Of a stretch of DNA of 64,000 bases, positions 33,534 through 43,734 are shown in pieces. A model generated the notes under the pieces. It worked only from the letters and a program-made list of their open reading frames with translations, did not search any database and had not been told where the DNA came from. The position numbers were made by a program, and so were the translations under genes. Source of the stretch: Physcia stellaris. Lineage: Eukaryota > Ascomycota > Lecanoromycetes > Caliciales > Physciaceae. The stretch covers positions 1-64,000 of the forward strand of contig JABSSW010000069.1 of NCBI GenBank assembly GCA_018902385.1, read 5' to 3'. Positions within the stretch are counted from its first letter, which is position 1. Each line of letters begins with the position of its first letter.

Positions 33534-33949
33534 GATCGACATTACAATACTACTTCCGAGGAAACTTTTTGTGGCTGTGAGTAGAGGCTCAGTCGAAAAG
33601 GGTATTAAAACTAAGCACCTGCATCTGTATATATTTGTCCGACTATTCTGAGCCCGTATTTACCAGCATTCCCAAGCTGTCACTTGTTGGATGGCTCTAT
33701 GTTCTTTTTCTAGGCAACATGAATAGTAATCTTGCATGCTAGAAGGTTTTGCACTCACGTAGATATTCATTTCACAGTCACTAGCTTCATAAGAGTTTTG
33801 ACACTTGGGCACATCTTCTTGCGAGCAAATATTCTCGATGATTCTCTATCTCTATCTCTATCTCCTCCTCCACCATCATCTCCAATTAAAATTACCTCAA
33901 CTCTACCCGCCCTCTCTCCCGACCATACCGATCTCGAGGGCCAACACCA
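33534..33949. other. Intergenic
   Basis: About 415 bases between convergent genes, with a short CTCTAT run near 33845. It must carry both 3' ends. Confidence 0.5.
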
Positions 33950-34354
33950 TCACCCCGCAATCTTCCCCCTCCGCACCAACACCGCAACCTCATACCCCCT
34001 CCTCAACCCCCTCGCCTCCTCCTCCAACTCCTCAATCCTCTCATTCTCCTTCGCCACCGCCTCCTCATGGTTCATCGTCTCGACGCCCAGCCGCCAGAGC
34101 ACTTCCTGGGCTTTCTCCTCGTCGTTGTCGGCCTTGGCGCTCAGCAGCACGGCTGTGATCTGCGGGATCAGGGACGCGTATTGCGTTTGGAGTTTGTGGA
34201 TTGTGGTTTTGGAGGCGGCGATGGAGGTGCGGATGGGGGTTATGTGGGAGACGTAGGTGCTGTAGAGGGAGAGGGTGGGGCAGGGGCAGGGGGAGTGGGT
34301 GAGGCGGCAAAGGTTGGGGCAGGGGGTGGAGGTTTGTTTGGATGTGCAGCGCAT
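33950..34354 (-). CDS. Small coiled-coil protein of unknown function
   Basis: 134 codons from ATG 34354; the frame is open further upstream but only from a TTG. The N terminus has four Cys in Pro-rich text (CPNLCRLTHSPCPCP). The remainder is helical: SIAASKTTIHKLQTQYASL, then a strongly charged coiled coil (AKENERIEELEEEARGLRR) and a basic end (VRRGKIAG). Codon use is GC-rich at third positions, supporting coding. The size and coiled coil would suit a subunit of a kinetochore or vesicle-tethering complex, but I cannot name one. An upstream exon is possible. Confidence 0.5.
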   Translation of the reverse strand: MRCTSKQTSTPCPNLCRLTHSPCPCPTLSLYSTYVSHITPIRTSIAASKTTIHKLQTQYASLIPQITAVLLSAKADNDEEKAQEVLWRLGVETMNHEEAVAKENERIEELEEEARGLRRGYEVAVLVRRGKIAG

Positions 34355-35089
34355 GGTTCTCGTTGTTGTTTGTGGTTGTTGTTTTTGGATTGGCTGAGTG
34401 TGTGTGAGAGGATTGGTTTTTGGTCTTTGTTTTGCTTGTGGTTTATTTTTGAAGATGCTGTTGTGTGGCGAGGTTGGATGTGCTGCTGGAGGCCTTGATA
34501 TCCCCTGTTGTGGGACAAAGGAACGACAAAGGGCTTGTGGGGCGATAAAGAATGTTATGTTTTCTTGGTAAAAGCCATTGTGGTTTGACAAAGAAGGCAG
34601 TGTTTATGCTGGGGCATAAGCTCAACAATGGAAGCGTTGGGAAGGGGTGGGGGAATAGGTGGGTCCTTGGTGAGTTTGTGGTGAGGGAATGGACCCGGAG
34701 TCTACATTAGTGTCTCAACATAGCAATCTGTTGATATTTGGCTATGAGGTAGGTTTGTTGAATACTTGGCTGCAATGGGAGTGGTTGATTTGGTTTTTCG
34801 CAGAGGGACACTTTATGGGTGGGTATCGTGCCTTCTTACTAACAAACGTCACTATTCCCCGAAGAAAACGAGCAATATAGATAGAAGGTCAGATTATTAT
34901 GTCTAACCCATTAGTCGAAGACTTATCTTGAACCAAGTATCGATTTATCTGTCTCTTTCCTTACTCTCCCTTCCTCACTCCTCAAATTTCTCAAATAAGT
35001 TTTCCCAACCAATATCTAATCCCCACATTCAACTCAACAGATACCGAGTACAGCTACCGCTCCCTGCCTCCTGGATCCCCTCGATAGCA
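34355..35089. other. Intergenic
   Basis: About 735 bases; nothing recognised beyond the upstream region of the coiled-coil gene. Confidence 0.5.
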
Positions 35090-36064
35090 CTAGTCAACAT
35101 ACCTGCTCAACCTCTCATCCCGCCACCTCCCCATCTCCTCCTCCAATTCTCGCTCTAGCTCCCTCACCTCTTCAGACTCAATCTCCACTTTCTGCCCTGC
35201 TTGGAAAGCATCCGCACTCCGCAGCACGTGCAACCTCATCGCTTCATACAATTTTCCCTGCAGCGCTAGCACACGGCAACCCGAGCTCTGATCTGAGGTC
35301 GCGGGTCCATTATTGTCGATAGAGCGAGGAGATTGGGTGGGTGAAGATGCTAATGCAATGCTATGAGGAGAGGAGGTGGGGAAGAGGGTTGATGGAGAGG
35401 TGAAACATGAAGGAAGAGAGGAAGAAGAAGGAGGAGGAGGAGGTGGTGGACGGGATGGAGGAGGGATTGTGAAAGGAGAAGGGGAGATCAAGGAAGCTGC
35501 AAGCTGCCATGTCTCAAATACCTCGTCCTCACTGTCATCTTCTCCAGCTAGAAAGCTGGTGCGGAGGGTGAGTGTCGGGCGGGCTATTCTGCGGAGGGTA
35601 GATGGCTGGCGCTCTGCTCTTCCTGGAGGAGGCTGGCAGGTGGAAGCGGAAGCGGGAAAGAGAGGAGAATGGGGTTGGGGGAGTAAGGCGTGGGAAGACC
35701 TAACGAATGCGCATCCATCGTCGTATGCTGAGGATAGTGTGGAAGGGCAGAAGGCCGTGACGGCACGTTGGTACAGTGTGAACGGATCCGGCTGTGAATC
35801 ATCTGTGCTGTCAAGAGCTGATACACAAGTAGCAGGGGGTGGGGTAGGAGATGAGGTGTGTAGCAGGCTGGTATCTGTGCGCTCGTACACAGTGAATAGG
35901 TCAAGCTCTTCTTGACCCGTAATTAGTGGTGAGCAAGGTGATCGAGGATCTTTTGGAGGTGGACAGGGTAGAGCAAGGTGTTTGCTATACACCTGATAAA
36001 GCTCTGCTTCTTCCTGAGTCAGAGAAGCGGGTAAGTCCGCGGGATCTTTAGTGAATGATGGCAT
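35090..36064 (-). CDS. Hypothetical protein with three short degenerate repeats
   Basis: 324 codons from ATG 36064, single exon. The N-terminal third contains three spaced, similar units: EAELYQVYSKH, ELDLFTVYERT and QPDPFTLYQRA, that is acidic-x-[YF]-x-[VL]-Y-x-[RK], about 40 residues apart. The middle is Ser/Pro-rich with a run of seven prolines. The last 70 residues are predicted helical (KLYEAMRLHVLRSADAF, ELERELEEEMGRWRDERLS). I recognise no domain. The repeats look like short linear binding motifs. GC-rich third positions and an uninterrupted frame support a real gene. Confidence 0.6.
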   Translation of the reverse strand: MPSFTKDPADLPASLTQEEAELYQVYSKHLALPCPPPKDPRSPCSPLITGQEELDLFTVYERTDTSLLHTSSPTPPPATCVSALDSTDDSQPDPFTLYQRAVTAFCPSTLSSAYDDGCAFVRSSHALLPQPHSPLFPASASTCQPPPGRAERQPSTLRRIARPTLTLRTSFLAGEDDSEDEVFETWQLAASLISPSPFTIPPPSRPPPPPPPSSSSLPSCFTSPSTLFPTSSPHSIALASSPTQSPRSIDNNGPATSDQSSGCRVLALQGKLYEAMRLHVLRSADAFQAGQKVEIESEEVRELERELEEEMGRWRDERLSRYVD

Positions 36065-36258
36065 GTTGCGTTTGCGTGAAAAGAATTAGCCAGTGAGATG
36101 AAGTGCGCGGGAAGACTAGATTGCTATGACTGCAAGTTATCGAGTCATCTACTACTGACAGGAAAGACTGAATCGCAGATACTTTACCTCGAGGGACAAA
36201 GCCTTTATGACTCTTTGTTTTTTGCTGTCATTCCTGAAAATAATTGGACGCAATCTAT

Positions 36259-36304
36259 AAAGAACAAAGTCATTGTCTGTTTGCGGTTGTCAGACGAGCT
36301 TTCG
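36259..36304 (+). repeat. Diverged direct repeat, copy 1
   Basis: Shares AAAGTCATTGTC, TGTTTGC and AGCTTT in order with 36719-36766, same orientation. Confidence 0.5.
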
Positions 36305-36718
36305 AAAGGCGTGCTTGAACAGTCAGGTTTAGTCATGGAGGTGATTGAGCTTCTCCCAAGGTTCTCTGGGGACGTACCTCCAGTCTGGTATTCCGTGGGC
36401 AATGGAGACTTCTAATAGTAGGACCTCTTAGTCCTGCTCTGAAGCACTACAGACGGGATAAGTATCACTTCCTGTGTCTCCTCGGGTTAGAGTATTATTG
36501 AAAAAAAGAAATAATATTCTAAGTGCATAACACGTGTAAGTCTTTGAATCCACTTTATGATGTGACGCGAAGCTTTCGTGATTTAATACATCACTAAATC
36601 GATGATGCGATGTGATATGAGATCGTGATGCATTGTTTCGCATAATTGCACGCCTTGACCGCCATTTGATTGAGTCTTTTCTCTTTATCATCCATGAAGA
36701 CACTTTGGTGCACTTGAC

Positions 36719-36766
36719 AAAGAATAAAGTCATTGTCCTGTTTGCTGTTGCTGACTTAGCTTTTGG
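36719..36766 (+). repeat. Diverged direct repeat, copy 2
   Basis: Partner of 36259-36304; 460 bases apart. Both lie in noncoding sequence. Confidence 0.5.
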
Positions 36767-36932
36767 GACCCATCACATCCCTGAGATGCATTTATAACAG
36801 CAGCAAACAAGGACTTTATCGATCCAATCCATTTTCCCTATTCAATCGGAAAAATTCAAATCCAAACCCAAACCCGAAACCCGAAACCCAAACTCAGTCC
36901 CAGAATCGATAACAAGGAACACCATAACCAAG

Positions 36933-37199
36933 ATGGTAAACTCAACCACAGCAAAGGTAATGAGGGAGGGAGGACTCAATGCATCAAACTCTCCCTCAAC
37001 TATACAATCAGTCTCCCAGGCTACCCCCAACAAGAAGCAGGGCCCCGAGGCCTCCAAAGCAAATGCATCCTCTCTGACCGCAGATGATGCTAATGTATCG
37101 AAGGGGGGACGTATGATGAGCAATAAAGAGCGCGAGACGCGTATGGCCCAGGAAAAGGAAGAGGCGGGCTTTCAGACCTTTTTGTTTTCGCTTTTCTAG
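36933..37199 (+). CDS. Small hydrophilic protein, hypothetical
   Basis: 88 codons from ATG 36933 in good context (CAAGATGG). The product is polar and Ser/Asn/Lys-rich with a charged helix near the end (SNKERETRMAQEKEEAGF) and a short hydrophobic tail (LFSLF). A TATA-like box sits about 140 bases upstream. No family is recognised and no conservation can be tested here. It could equally be chance. Confidence 0.35.
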   Translation: MVNSTTAKVMREGGLNASNSPSTIQSVSQATPNKKQGPEASKANASSLTADDANVSKGGRMMSNKERETRMAQEKEEAGFQTFLFSLF

Positions 37200-37830
37200 G
37201 TGCTTGGTCGGAAACGGGAGGTTGCTGTAGGATAAGAAGGCTAAAAGCTTAGAAGGAATAGGTTGGGTGTATTAATAAAAAAGTAGTAGCGAAGACGATG
37301 AATGCATGCAAAGTTTTTCTTTCTGCGGGTTTCGTGGCGAGTACTTACTGGGTTTCTTGAATCTGGTGCAGGTGAGATTCCAAATAGCTCTACTATGATG
37401 ATCTGTGTCTAGCATGGCTTAAAGAAGCTTTCTCCGAGGCGCTATCAATTTGTGGGATTTCAAGAAAGTCCGACTCGACGGGAGCGGCAAGTCTTATCGT
37501 AGATCCGTTTCTGTCAAGCTGGATGCTCCTATGGTCCCTCCAGGATAGTGTCAAGGTAGGCAAAAGCAGCGAAGACCCTTGTTCTGAGTTGTATGGCTTC
37601 GCAGAGTAAACTTAGAAAACGTCCATGGATCCCAGAATCAAGAGCGGCTGTTTGCCTGACAATGTACTGTTGAAGTTTGAATGCCAAAGACTCACACGTA
37701 GCGCCTTGTTTGGGGGTCCTGTTCGTGGGCAGAAGCCAAAAACATGTTTTTCGTCGACTAACCAGGTCAAGCCAAGTATATTTGTACAGCGATTTTTAGA
37801 TATTCTTCAAAATTGCCGCCAGCCCATCCC
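37200..37830. other. Intergenic between convergent genes
   Basis: About 630 bases; nothing recognised. The plus-strand frame at 37625-38125 is the shadow of the transporter gene. Confidence 0.5.
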
Positions 37831-39618
37831 TTATACCACACTAAGCGGCTTCTCCCCATTCCCCAGAATCTTTACCCCTCCCTCGCTCGATGCTAGCGTC
37901 TTGAAAGATAATTTACGAAGCTCATTCCCTTTCCAGATGAGCGCCACGATGAAGCTGAAAGCGAAAATGGAGAAAAATGCTGCAGATCCCAAACACCAAT
38001 CAAAGCCCAGCCTTTCAATCCATGCCTCTACGAAAAACGGCACACACAGACTGAAGGCAAGACGATACAAACCCATGATTGCAGCGCACTCCGATGGATT
38101 ATTCTTGAAGCACTCGATGACATAATTGGCCGTCACTGGAATGATTGAATTGGTTGCGAAGCCTCCAAGGAAGCAGGCGAGAGCCAAGACCATATAGTGC
38201 AGGTGATGTTCAAGTGCGACACCGAACAGACCGAGCGCAATGGGTAGGATGACAAGACCTGGAAGCCAGAGAGTGTGCAGACGGTATTCGGGTTGCCAAA
38301 ATCCACCGTTGCGGCGGCATACCCATAGTGGTATTCGGTCGTTTGTAAGATATCCGTAAAGCTGAGCGGCGATGACACCAAACCACAAGCAGAAGAGAAC
38401 TGTTAAAATCAGGTAATTGTGCTGACGTAGTGTTAGGAATACGCACATTCTGCATTTTGGATGGGTGTAAAGCCGTAACCGTGCTCTTCCACAGGATTCT
38501 CGATGAAAACTGTAAGGACAATGTTGAAAAATGCAGCAAAGCCAAAATCGACAAGAGTCAGCCCACCACAAAGAATCGTCACTGGACAAATTCCGATTTT
38601 GAAAGGGACCAGAAAGTGCTTGAACTGTGGATACGAATCAGCAGCGTCTTATGCCTCTGAATTGTGACCGACTCACACTTTGTGCGACAGTAACCGGAGG
38701 CATCAATCTAGACCCACAGAATAACGTCGTCACTCTGCCATCAATGAAGCTGTCAGGTCGCCTCCTCCCCTTTATGTCGAGACTCAGGGTACGATCATAA
38801 TATGTTTCTTCCAAAAACACAAGCGTCATAATGATAATGGCTACCTCCACGCCGTTACTCCACCAAAATTGCACAGGCCAGTCAGTTGAGCCAACAATGA
38901 AGCCACTCAGCGTAGGACCAGTCACAACACCAGCAAGAATTGAAAGGTTGAGAACAGTCAACGCCTTTCCTCTTTGGTGTAGATAGAACATGTCCACCAC
39001 AGCGTCTGATCCAAGTACTGGGGCGTTGCCGCCAAACAGACCGCCAAAGAGACGCGCTACAACGAATGCAATGTACTCATCCGAGTGTGTCATGGTTGCT
39101 GACCAGATACCGGTCACCAACAATCCGATCATAGACCAAAAGAACACTAAGACCCTGCCATACCGCCGACCGAGTGGTACAGCAATCAGAGGTCCTACGG
39201 CGATGCCAGCAGTTGCTGCGACTACCTGTAGTCATCTTGGTAAGCGAAGGCCCTGTGCACCATAAGAGGCATCTTTACCGAGTATGATAATTCAATTGGG
39301 TTCTCTTTGTGATAGACCTTGGCTTGGACAAAATATCCCAGCGCATTTCCCAGGCCTGATGCAGTACCAACGAATGCGCCGAGAGACCAGATGACGAGGT
39401 TTATGATCTTTTTGGAGATTAACCAATTCTGCAGTCTCAATCAGCTGATGAAAGAGCTTCGTGGATCACGTTGTCAATACCAGAGGATCATGAGGATCAC
39501 TTGACGGTTGAGGTATCAATGTGATCCCGCTGGGAGCGACCTTCGTGTCCGATTCCGGAGTCGGTAATTCTGCGCTGGAGCTTTGCTTCGGCGCCGTGAT
39601 AATGCTGCCGTGCTCCAT
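37831..39618 (-). CDS. Major facilitator superfamily transporter, DHA1-like
   Basis: Plasma-membrane drug/metabolite transporter type. Five exons: 39481-39618, 39279-39428, 38677-39225, 38447-38624 and 37831-38399, total 527 residues. A cytosolic N tail (MEHGSIITAPKQSS) precedes DPLNWLISKKIINL, the usual entry into TM1. The loop 2-3 signature is VPLGRRYGRVLVFFWS, and the TM4-5 region has GNAPVLGSDAVVDMFY with HQRGKALTV. The second half has GYGFTPIQNAE, joined across intron 4 to FLFCLWFGVIAAQLYGYL, then about five more helices ending at AFSFIVALIWKG. About twelve helices are countable. Length and motifs fit fungal DHA1 proteins close to the HOL1-like group; the substrate is unknown. All introns are 47-53 nt. 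Confidence 0.9.
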
Positions 39619-42096
39619 GTTTGAGATCCTACAACCAAATGATACTAGAGATGAGATCTTGATGAACTCGCTACACGTTCAACCGCGCAAAGGAGTGAAC
39701 GATCGAATTCAAAGAGACGCGATCACTTATAAATTTGGTGGGTAATAGCATCCCGCCGCCACCAAATCTAGCATATGTGAATCAGATTGGCACAATTGGT
39801 ATAGAATCCATCGGAAAGGGAATGACGCAGAACTGCAGGCATCTTGCAGCTCGAACGCACAAGTGCCACGCGACTTAAAACATGGCTGGTGCTTCCACCT
39901 CGACGATCTTAACCGAGAACAACCATCGTATTCGTATCGTTCAGCCAGCAGAGAAGATGTCATGTCGCTAGATTGGAGGGGATTTCGAATGGTTCCCATC
40001 CGAGATTTGGGCGAGTTCATGCGAGTCGTCAGAAGAGGCAGTTCACACTAAGACTCCAACCAATGAGTCCGGTGAGAAGCAAGCTTTGTTTGACGGCGGA
40101 CGCGATTTGCGGCTCGGCTGGCGCCTTCCTCCGGCCAGTTGTTCAGACAGCAGGAGTCAAAGCAACGAGCCGAGTTTACCTCTATAAGAGAGCATTCTTG
40201 AGATGGAAGGATTACGAGGCATTTCGATTCAAGGCGAATCTGGGGAAACAGCTTCCTTGGCGTCCAGAGAAAGTGCATGCCAAGACTAACCCTATGATTT
40301 TCGAGCTCAACCCTAGATATACTCGTACATACTAGCCTTAGTCAGATTTAGCGCATTACCGATGAGCAATTCCTCGAGAAACACCGATCATATTTTCTGA
40401 TCTCACCCCGAGCCAACAACGGACAGTTGCAAATTCTTTTACTGCGATCCGGAATTGCCCAGAGAATATAATATCGTCCTCAAGACCACGGAGCCTCTTA
40501 AACATCGATATATCCATTTAGCCGGAGGGTTCCTCACTAATTGGGTCGGCTCATACGAACAAATCGAGGGTAGTCGGCTGAGCTTATGTACGGTTCACAC
40601 AGGTGTACTGAAATAATTCCTCTCAAGGCTGGCGCTCGTTCAGCTTCACGTTCGCGCTCAATCCGGCTGTTATCTTTCATGCGTTGCCGGAAGAGACAAT
40701 AGAGAACGAAGGAGAAGTGGAATAGTGTAGGCTGAGGATCGCGGATGTGGAGATTGGAACTGGATACGTTTTGACCACTATCACGTTCTGGGTCTGTCGA
40801 TTGTATTTTCGGAAAAAGTTCGTAGCTGCACTTCTCTATCATTTCTTTGTCATAACAAAATTTGATGTCATTGCACTCTGGGACCGGACCTTAATCCATA
40901 TTCCATGGGCCAAAACTGAGGATGGAGGAGATGATGAGGCACTACGCTTGCTTGTCTCCCAGACTACAGAAGTAGAGCAACTGCAGCTGGCTAATTCACC
41001 CAACAAAGGGTCTTTCTCGGCGAACTAAGCTGTGAGCTAACCTCCACTCATCTCGATGGTTAGTACCCTCTGCATTGATTCTACCACATACTGTCGTGAC
41101 AATGACGGGGTGCGATATCGAAGCTTGACAGTTATCTGATGTGAACACTGACGTGGATACTGACCCCAAAAAAAATCTAGGCTTCGATATATCCTCAAAT
41201 CATCACCCGTCACAACAATGATACGGACCCCATATCACGCTACAGACACTGGATATGGGGAGGTATAGTGTTGTGCACTAGATGTTTTCCATGACTGTGG
41301 TGAAGGATAGTAGTCTAGAGATGGTCATGGGGAGTCTAAGACGATTATTAAGTATGTTTTATTTCTTCGTTATCTATCCATTATGCCCTCTCCTCTTCGG
41401 TAAAAGTTTTTCCTTTTCGTAAACAACGCGAGTAGGTTTGGAGTTGTTAAGTCACCCCAAATGGTAGGCTATGGCTCGACTCGCCTTAAAGACGGCCCAT
41501 ATGGATGGTACAATGTGACTCGATTGGCCTGATAGTCAAGTACCACGATTTAGATATCCTTGGAAGGCCGAGTTAGGATAGGGGAGTAAATATACTGACG
41601 GCTATGATATTTATAGAACAAGGAGGCTACCTTCAGTGGGCGTAGCGCGATTGGATGTTGAGATTGCGCGAGATCGCTACTGGAACTTACGATGCGCACA
41701 CGCAGGTCACAGCTTACTTGCACATATAGACTTAGGTAGCTGAGTTAGTTCTCCCTGTTTTCATCCTTCCACTTCAACGCCAATCAAACGCCAGATCCCC
41801 AAGCACCTCAACCCTTTTCTTTAACCCCCCTCTTCTCTGCTTGAGCACTCAAGCAACACCGCAAACACCAAAGATGGATCCCCACTTTTCCATCCCACTT
41901 CCGGACCGCCTTCCTCAGTCCGGACTGGAAGTAGGCGCACCCAGATCCGCTGTTGGCTGAGCATACTGAATGCGCAAGTCGCTTGCTACCACTGGCGCTA
42001 TCCGATCCCCACGTTTCAATAGGTATCTGCAGCATAACAGATTCTATCAGACAGTGTTTGATTAGTGTGACCTTCGAGGTCAGGAAAGTTTGCGAC
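39619..42096. other. Long intergenic stretch, no gene recognised
   Basis: About 2.5 kb. Several frames of 60-120 codons exist (for example 39973-40335, starting only from TTG), none with a family feature. AT-rich patches near 41160 and 41340. Possibly decayed sequence. Confidence 0.4.
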
Positions 42097-42709
42097 ATGC
42101 TATGTTCCAGGGCACTCACCCTCTTTCTGGCAGCCCTCGCTACGGCAGCCACGGTACCAAAGCCGGTGTCGCTCACGTCTGTGGATGACGAAATTAATAC
42201 TTCATCCAATCGAAGCCTGAATAGCAAAGTAAATGCTACGTAAGTTAAATACATAGTAGTCTCCAAGTTTCGAAGTATATGTCCTTATCGTCGACACAAG
42301 AAGCCACCACGATGCAAACGGGGTCTGGTTTTACCACATTCCCGGCACAACAATAACTCTCTACGTACGAGATGTCGGCGATCACCTTCCCACTAGAGAT
42401 ATCTATGCTTGCCTGGACACCCTTGGCAATGACATCGTTCAGCAGATATCTAGGTACGGCGAAGGCGCCCTCTCACATACTAAACACTACCGCCATGGCG
42501 TCGTAAAGGTGGCTTTCATACCTTTTCAGATGACGTGGATGCTTGCTGGAGAAGTGGTTGATGTTTTGGAAGCTATCGTGGCCCATGATCACTGGACTTA
42601 CGCTTCGCACGTTACGGTGCAAGACCGCGATGTAATTGTGGGGTACTTGACTATACAGTATCGTGCGCCGGGGGTGACATTCAAGACTTTAGGTAAGGAA
42701 AGTTTGTAG
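42097..42709 (+). CDS. Small secreted protein of unknown function
   Basis: The signal peptide is MLCSRALTLFLAALATAAT, starting at ATG 42097. Exon 1 ends at 42239 with a GTAAGT donor. Two acceptors keep the frame: after 42300 (62-nt intron, 183-residue product) or after 42267 (28-nt intron, 194 residues, keeping FEVYVLIVDTR). The first has a normal intron length. The mature part begins with Ser/Asn-rich text containing an N-glycosylation site (NRS). Later segments include VWFYHIPGTTITLYVRDVGD, AFIPFQMTWMLAGEVVDVLE and VIVGYLTIQYRAPG. There is a single Cys in the mature protein. A second secreted protein of similar size and layout lies on the far side of the P450 (46659-47207). Function unknown. 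Confidence 0.65.
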
Positions 42710-43734
42710 TCCAGTTTCGAATGGGAAGAAAAGAGATATATTTGCGGATTTTATGGAAAAGTTCGAAGTTCTCTATCTTACAGATCGTATCTCTCATGTT
42801 GAAGGCCATACCTACGAGAACCATGGTTCTATGGCTCCAAAAATACACTACTCTTCAATAACAATTGTAGGAGACGACAATCAGGCAGTTCAGGGCGAGA
42901 CTCGACGAGGACCTCCCATTCGAGCTGGCTCTAGACGTCGTATGTCCACGGAAACAATATCTATTTTGATATATCGCAAGTATACACGCTCATCAATTCA
43001 TACGTCCTATATTCAAGAAGTGGATGCATTCTCATTCTTCTTTCTCACTGAACCCCAGGTCCCGTCCTCCTTCTCCGTTAAGAGAGTCTAGATCCACCAC
43101 CTCATCACCTTCCCCACAGTAGCGCCATGTGAAACAAGCGCTTCTGTGGCTTGGATGTGCGACTGACAACACCGAGGCTGATGCAAAAGTAGTGTTGTCG
43201 AACCAGGACGTGTCAGAAATGATAAGCCAAGCATGATTAGGAGGGCTAAGCGGGACTTGGCACGCCGCAGGTGTTTGTTATTACTACCTCCGTCGACTAG
43301 AACCAAGGGACGATTATTGGACGATAGTCTGTCAATTGCAGCTATGGATGGGCGGAGGGCGCGATAATCTCGGATGCGGTACGGAGGAGGAGGTGGACAG
43401 CAAGAAACGGAGAAGAGGATAAGAGTAGGAAAATAGTGGCAGTACATCACACTAGAATACTAATGGTGCGTTCATCAAACCGAGATTCCACGGAAGCAAT
43501 AGATTGGTACTCATTGTGAAGGTAAGATAGGAATGCACTGTGATGTAACCACAGTCACTTTTTCGTGACGGAACTTGCCGCTTCGCGCCCCGCATATGTT
43601 TTGCAATTTTAAATCCACTGTGTCGAAACCCATGCTCCCTTCCTACTTGCTGTTCTCTGATCTCTGAATTACGTAAAAGAGAATACACGGACCCACTAGT
43701 CTGCATCAATCATAATCCCACATCAACCACCTCA
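42710..43734. other. Intergenic
   Basis: About 1 kb. The minus-strand frame from ATG 43447 to 43088 (119 codons) has no recognisable feature; no gene is claimed. Confidence 0.45.

Larger units (their letters stand above)
36065..36932. other. Intergenic with a diverged direct repeat
   Basis: About 870 bases. Two related stretches occur at 36259-36304 and 36719-36766. A TATA-like ATTTATAACAG near 36789 precedes the next small ORF. Confidence 0.5.

Noticed and set aside
33732-34498. Long plus-strand frames rich in Ser/Pro and Gly opposite the coiled-coil gene
   Set aside because: They are low-complexity shadows of the GC-rich minus-strand frame.
37625-38125. 166-codon plus-strand frame
   Set aside because: It is the reverse of the last exon of the MFS transporter.
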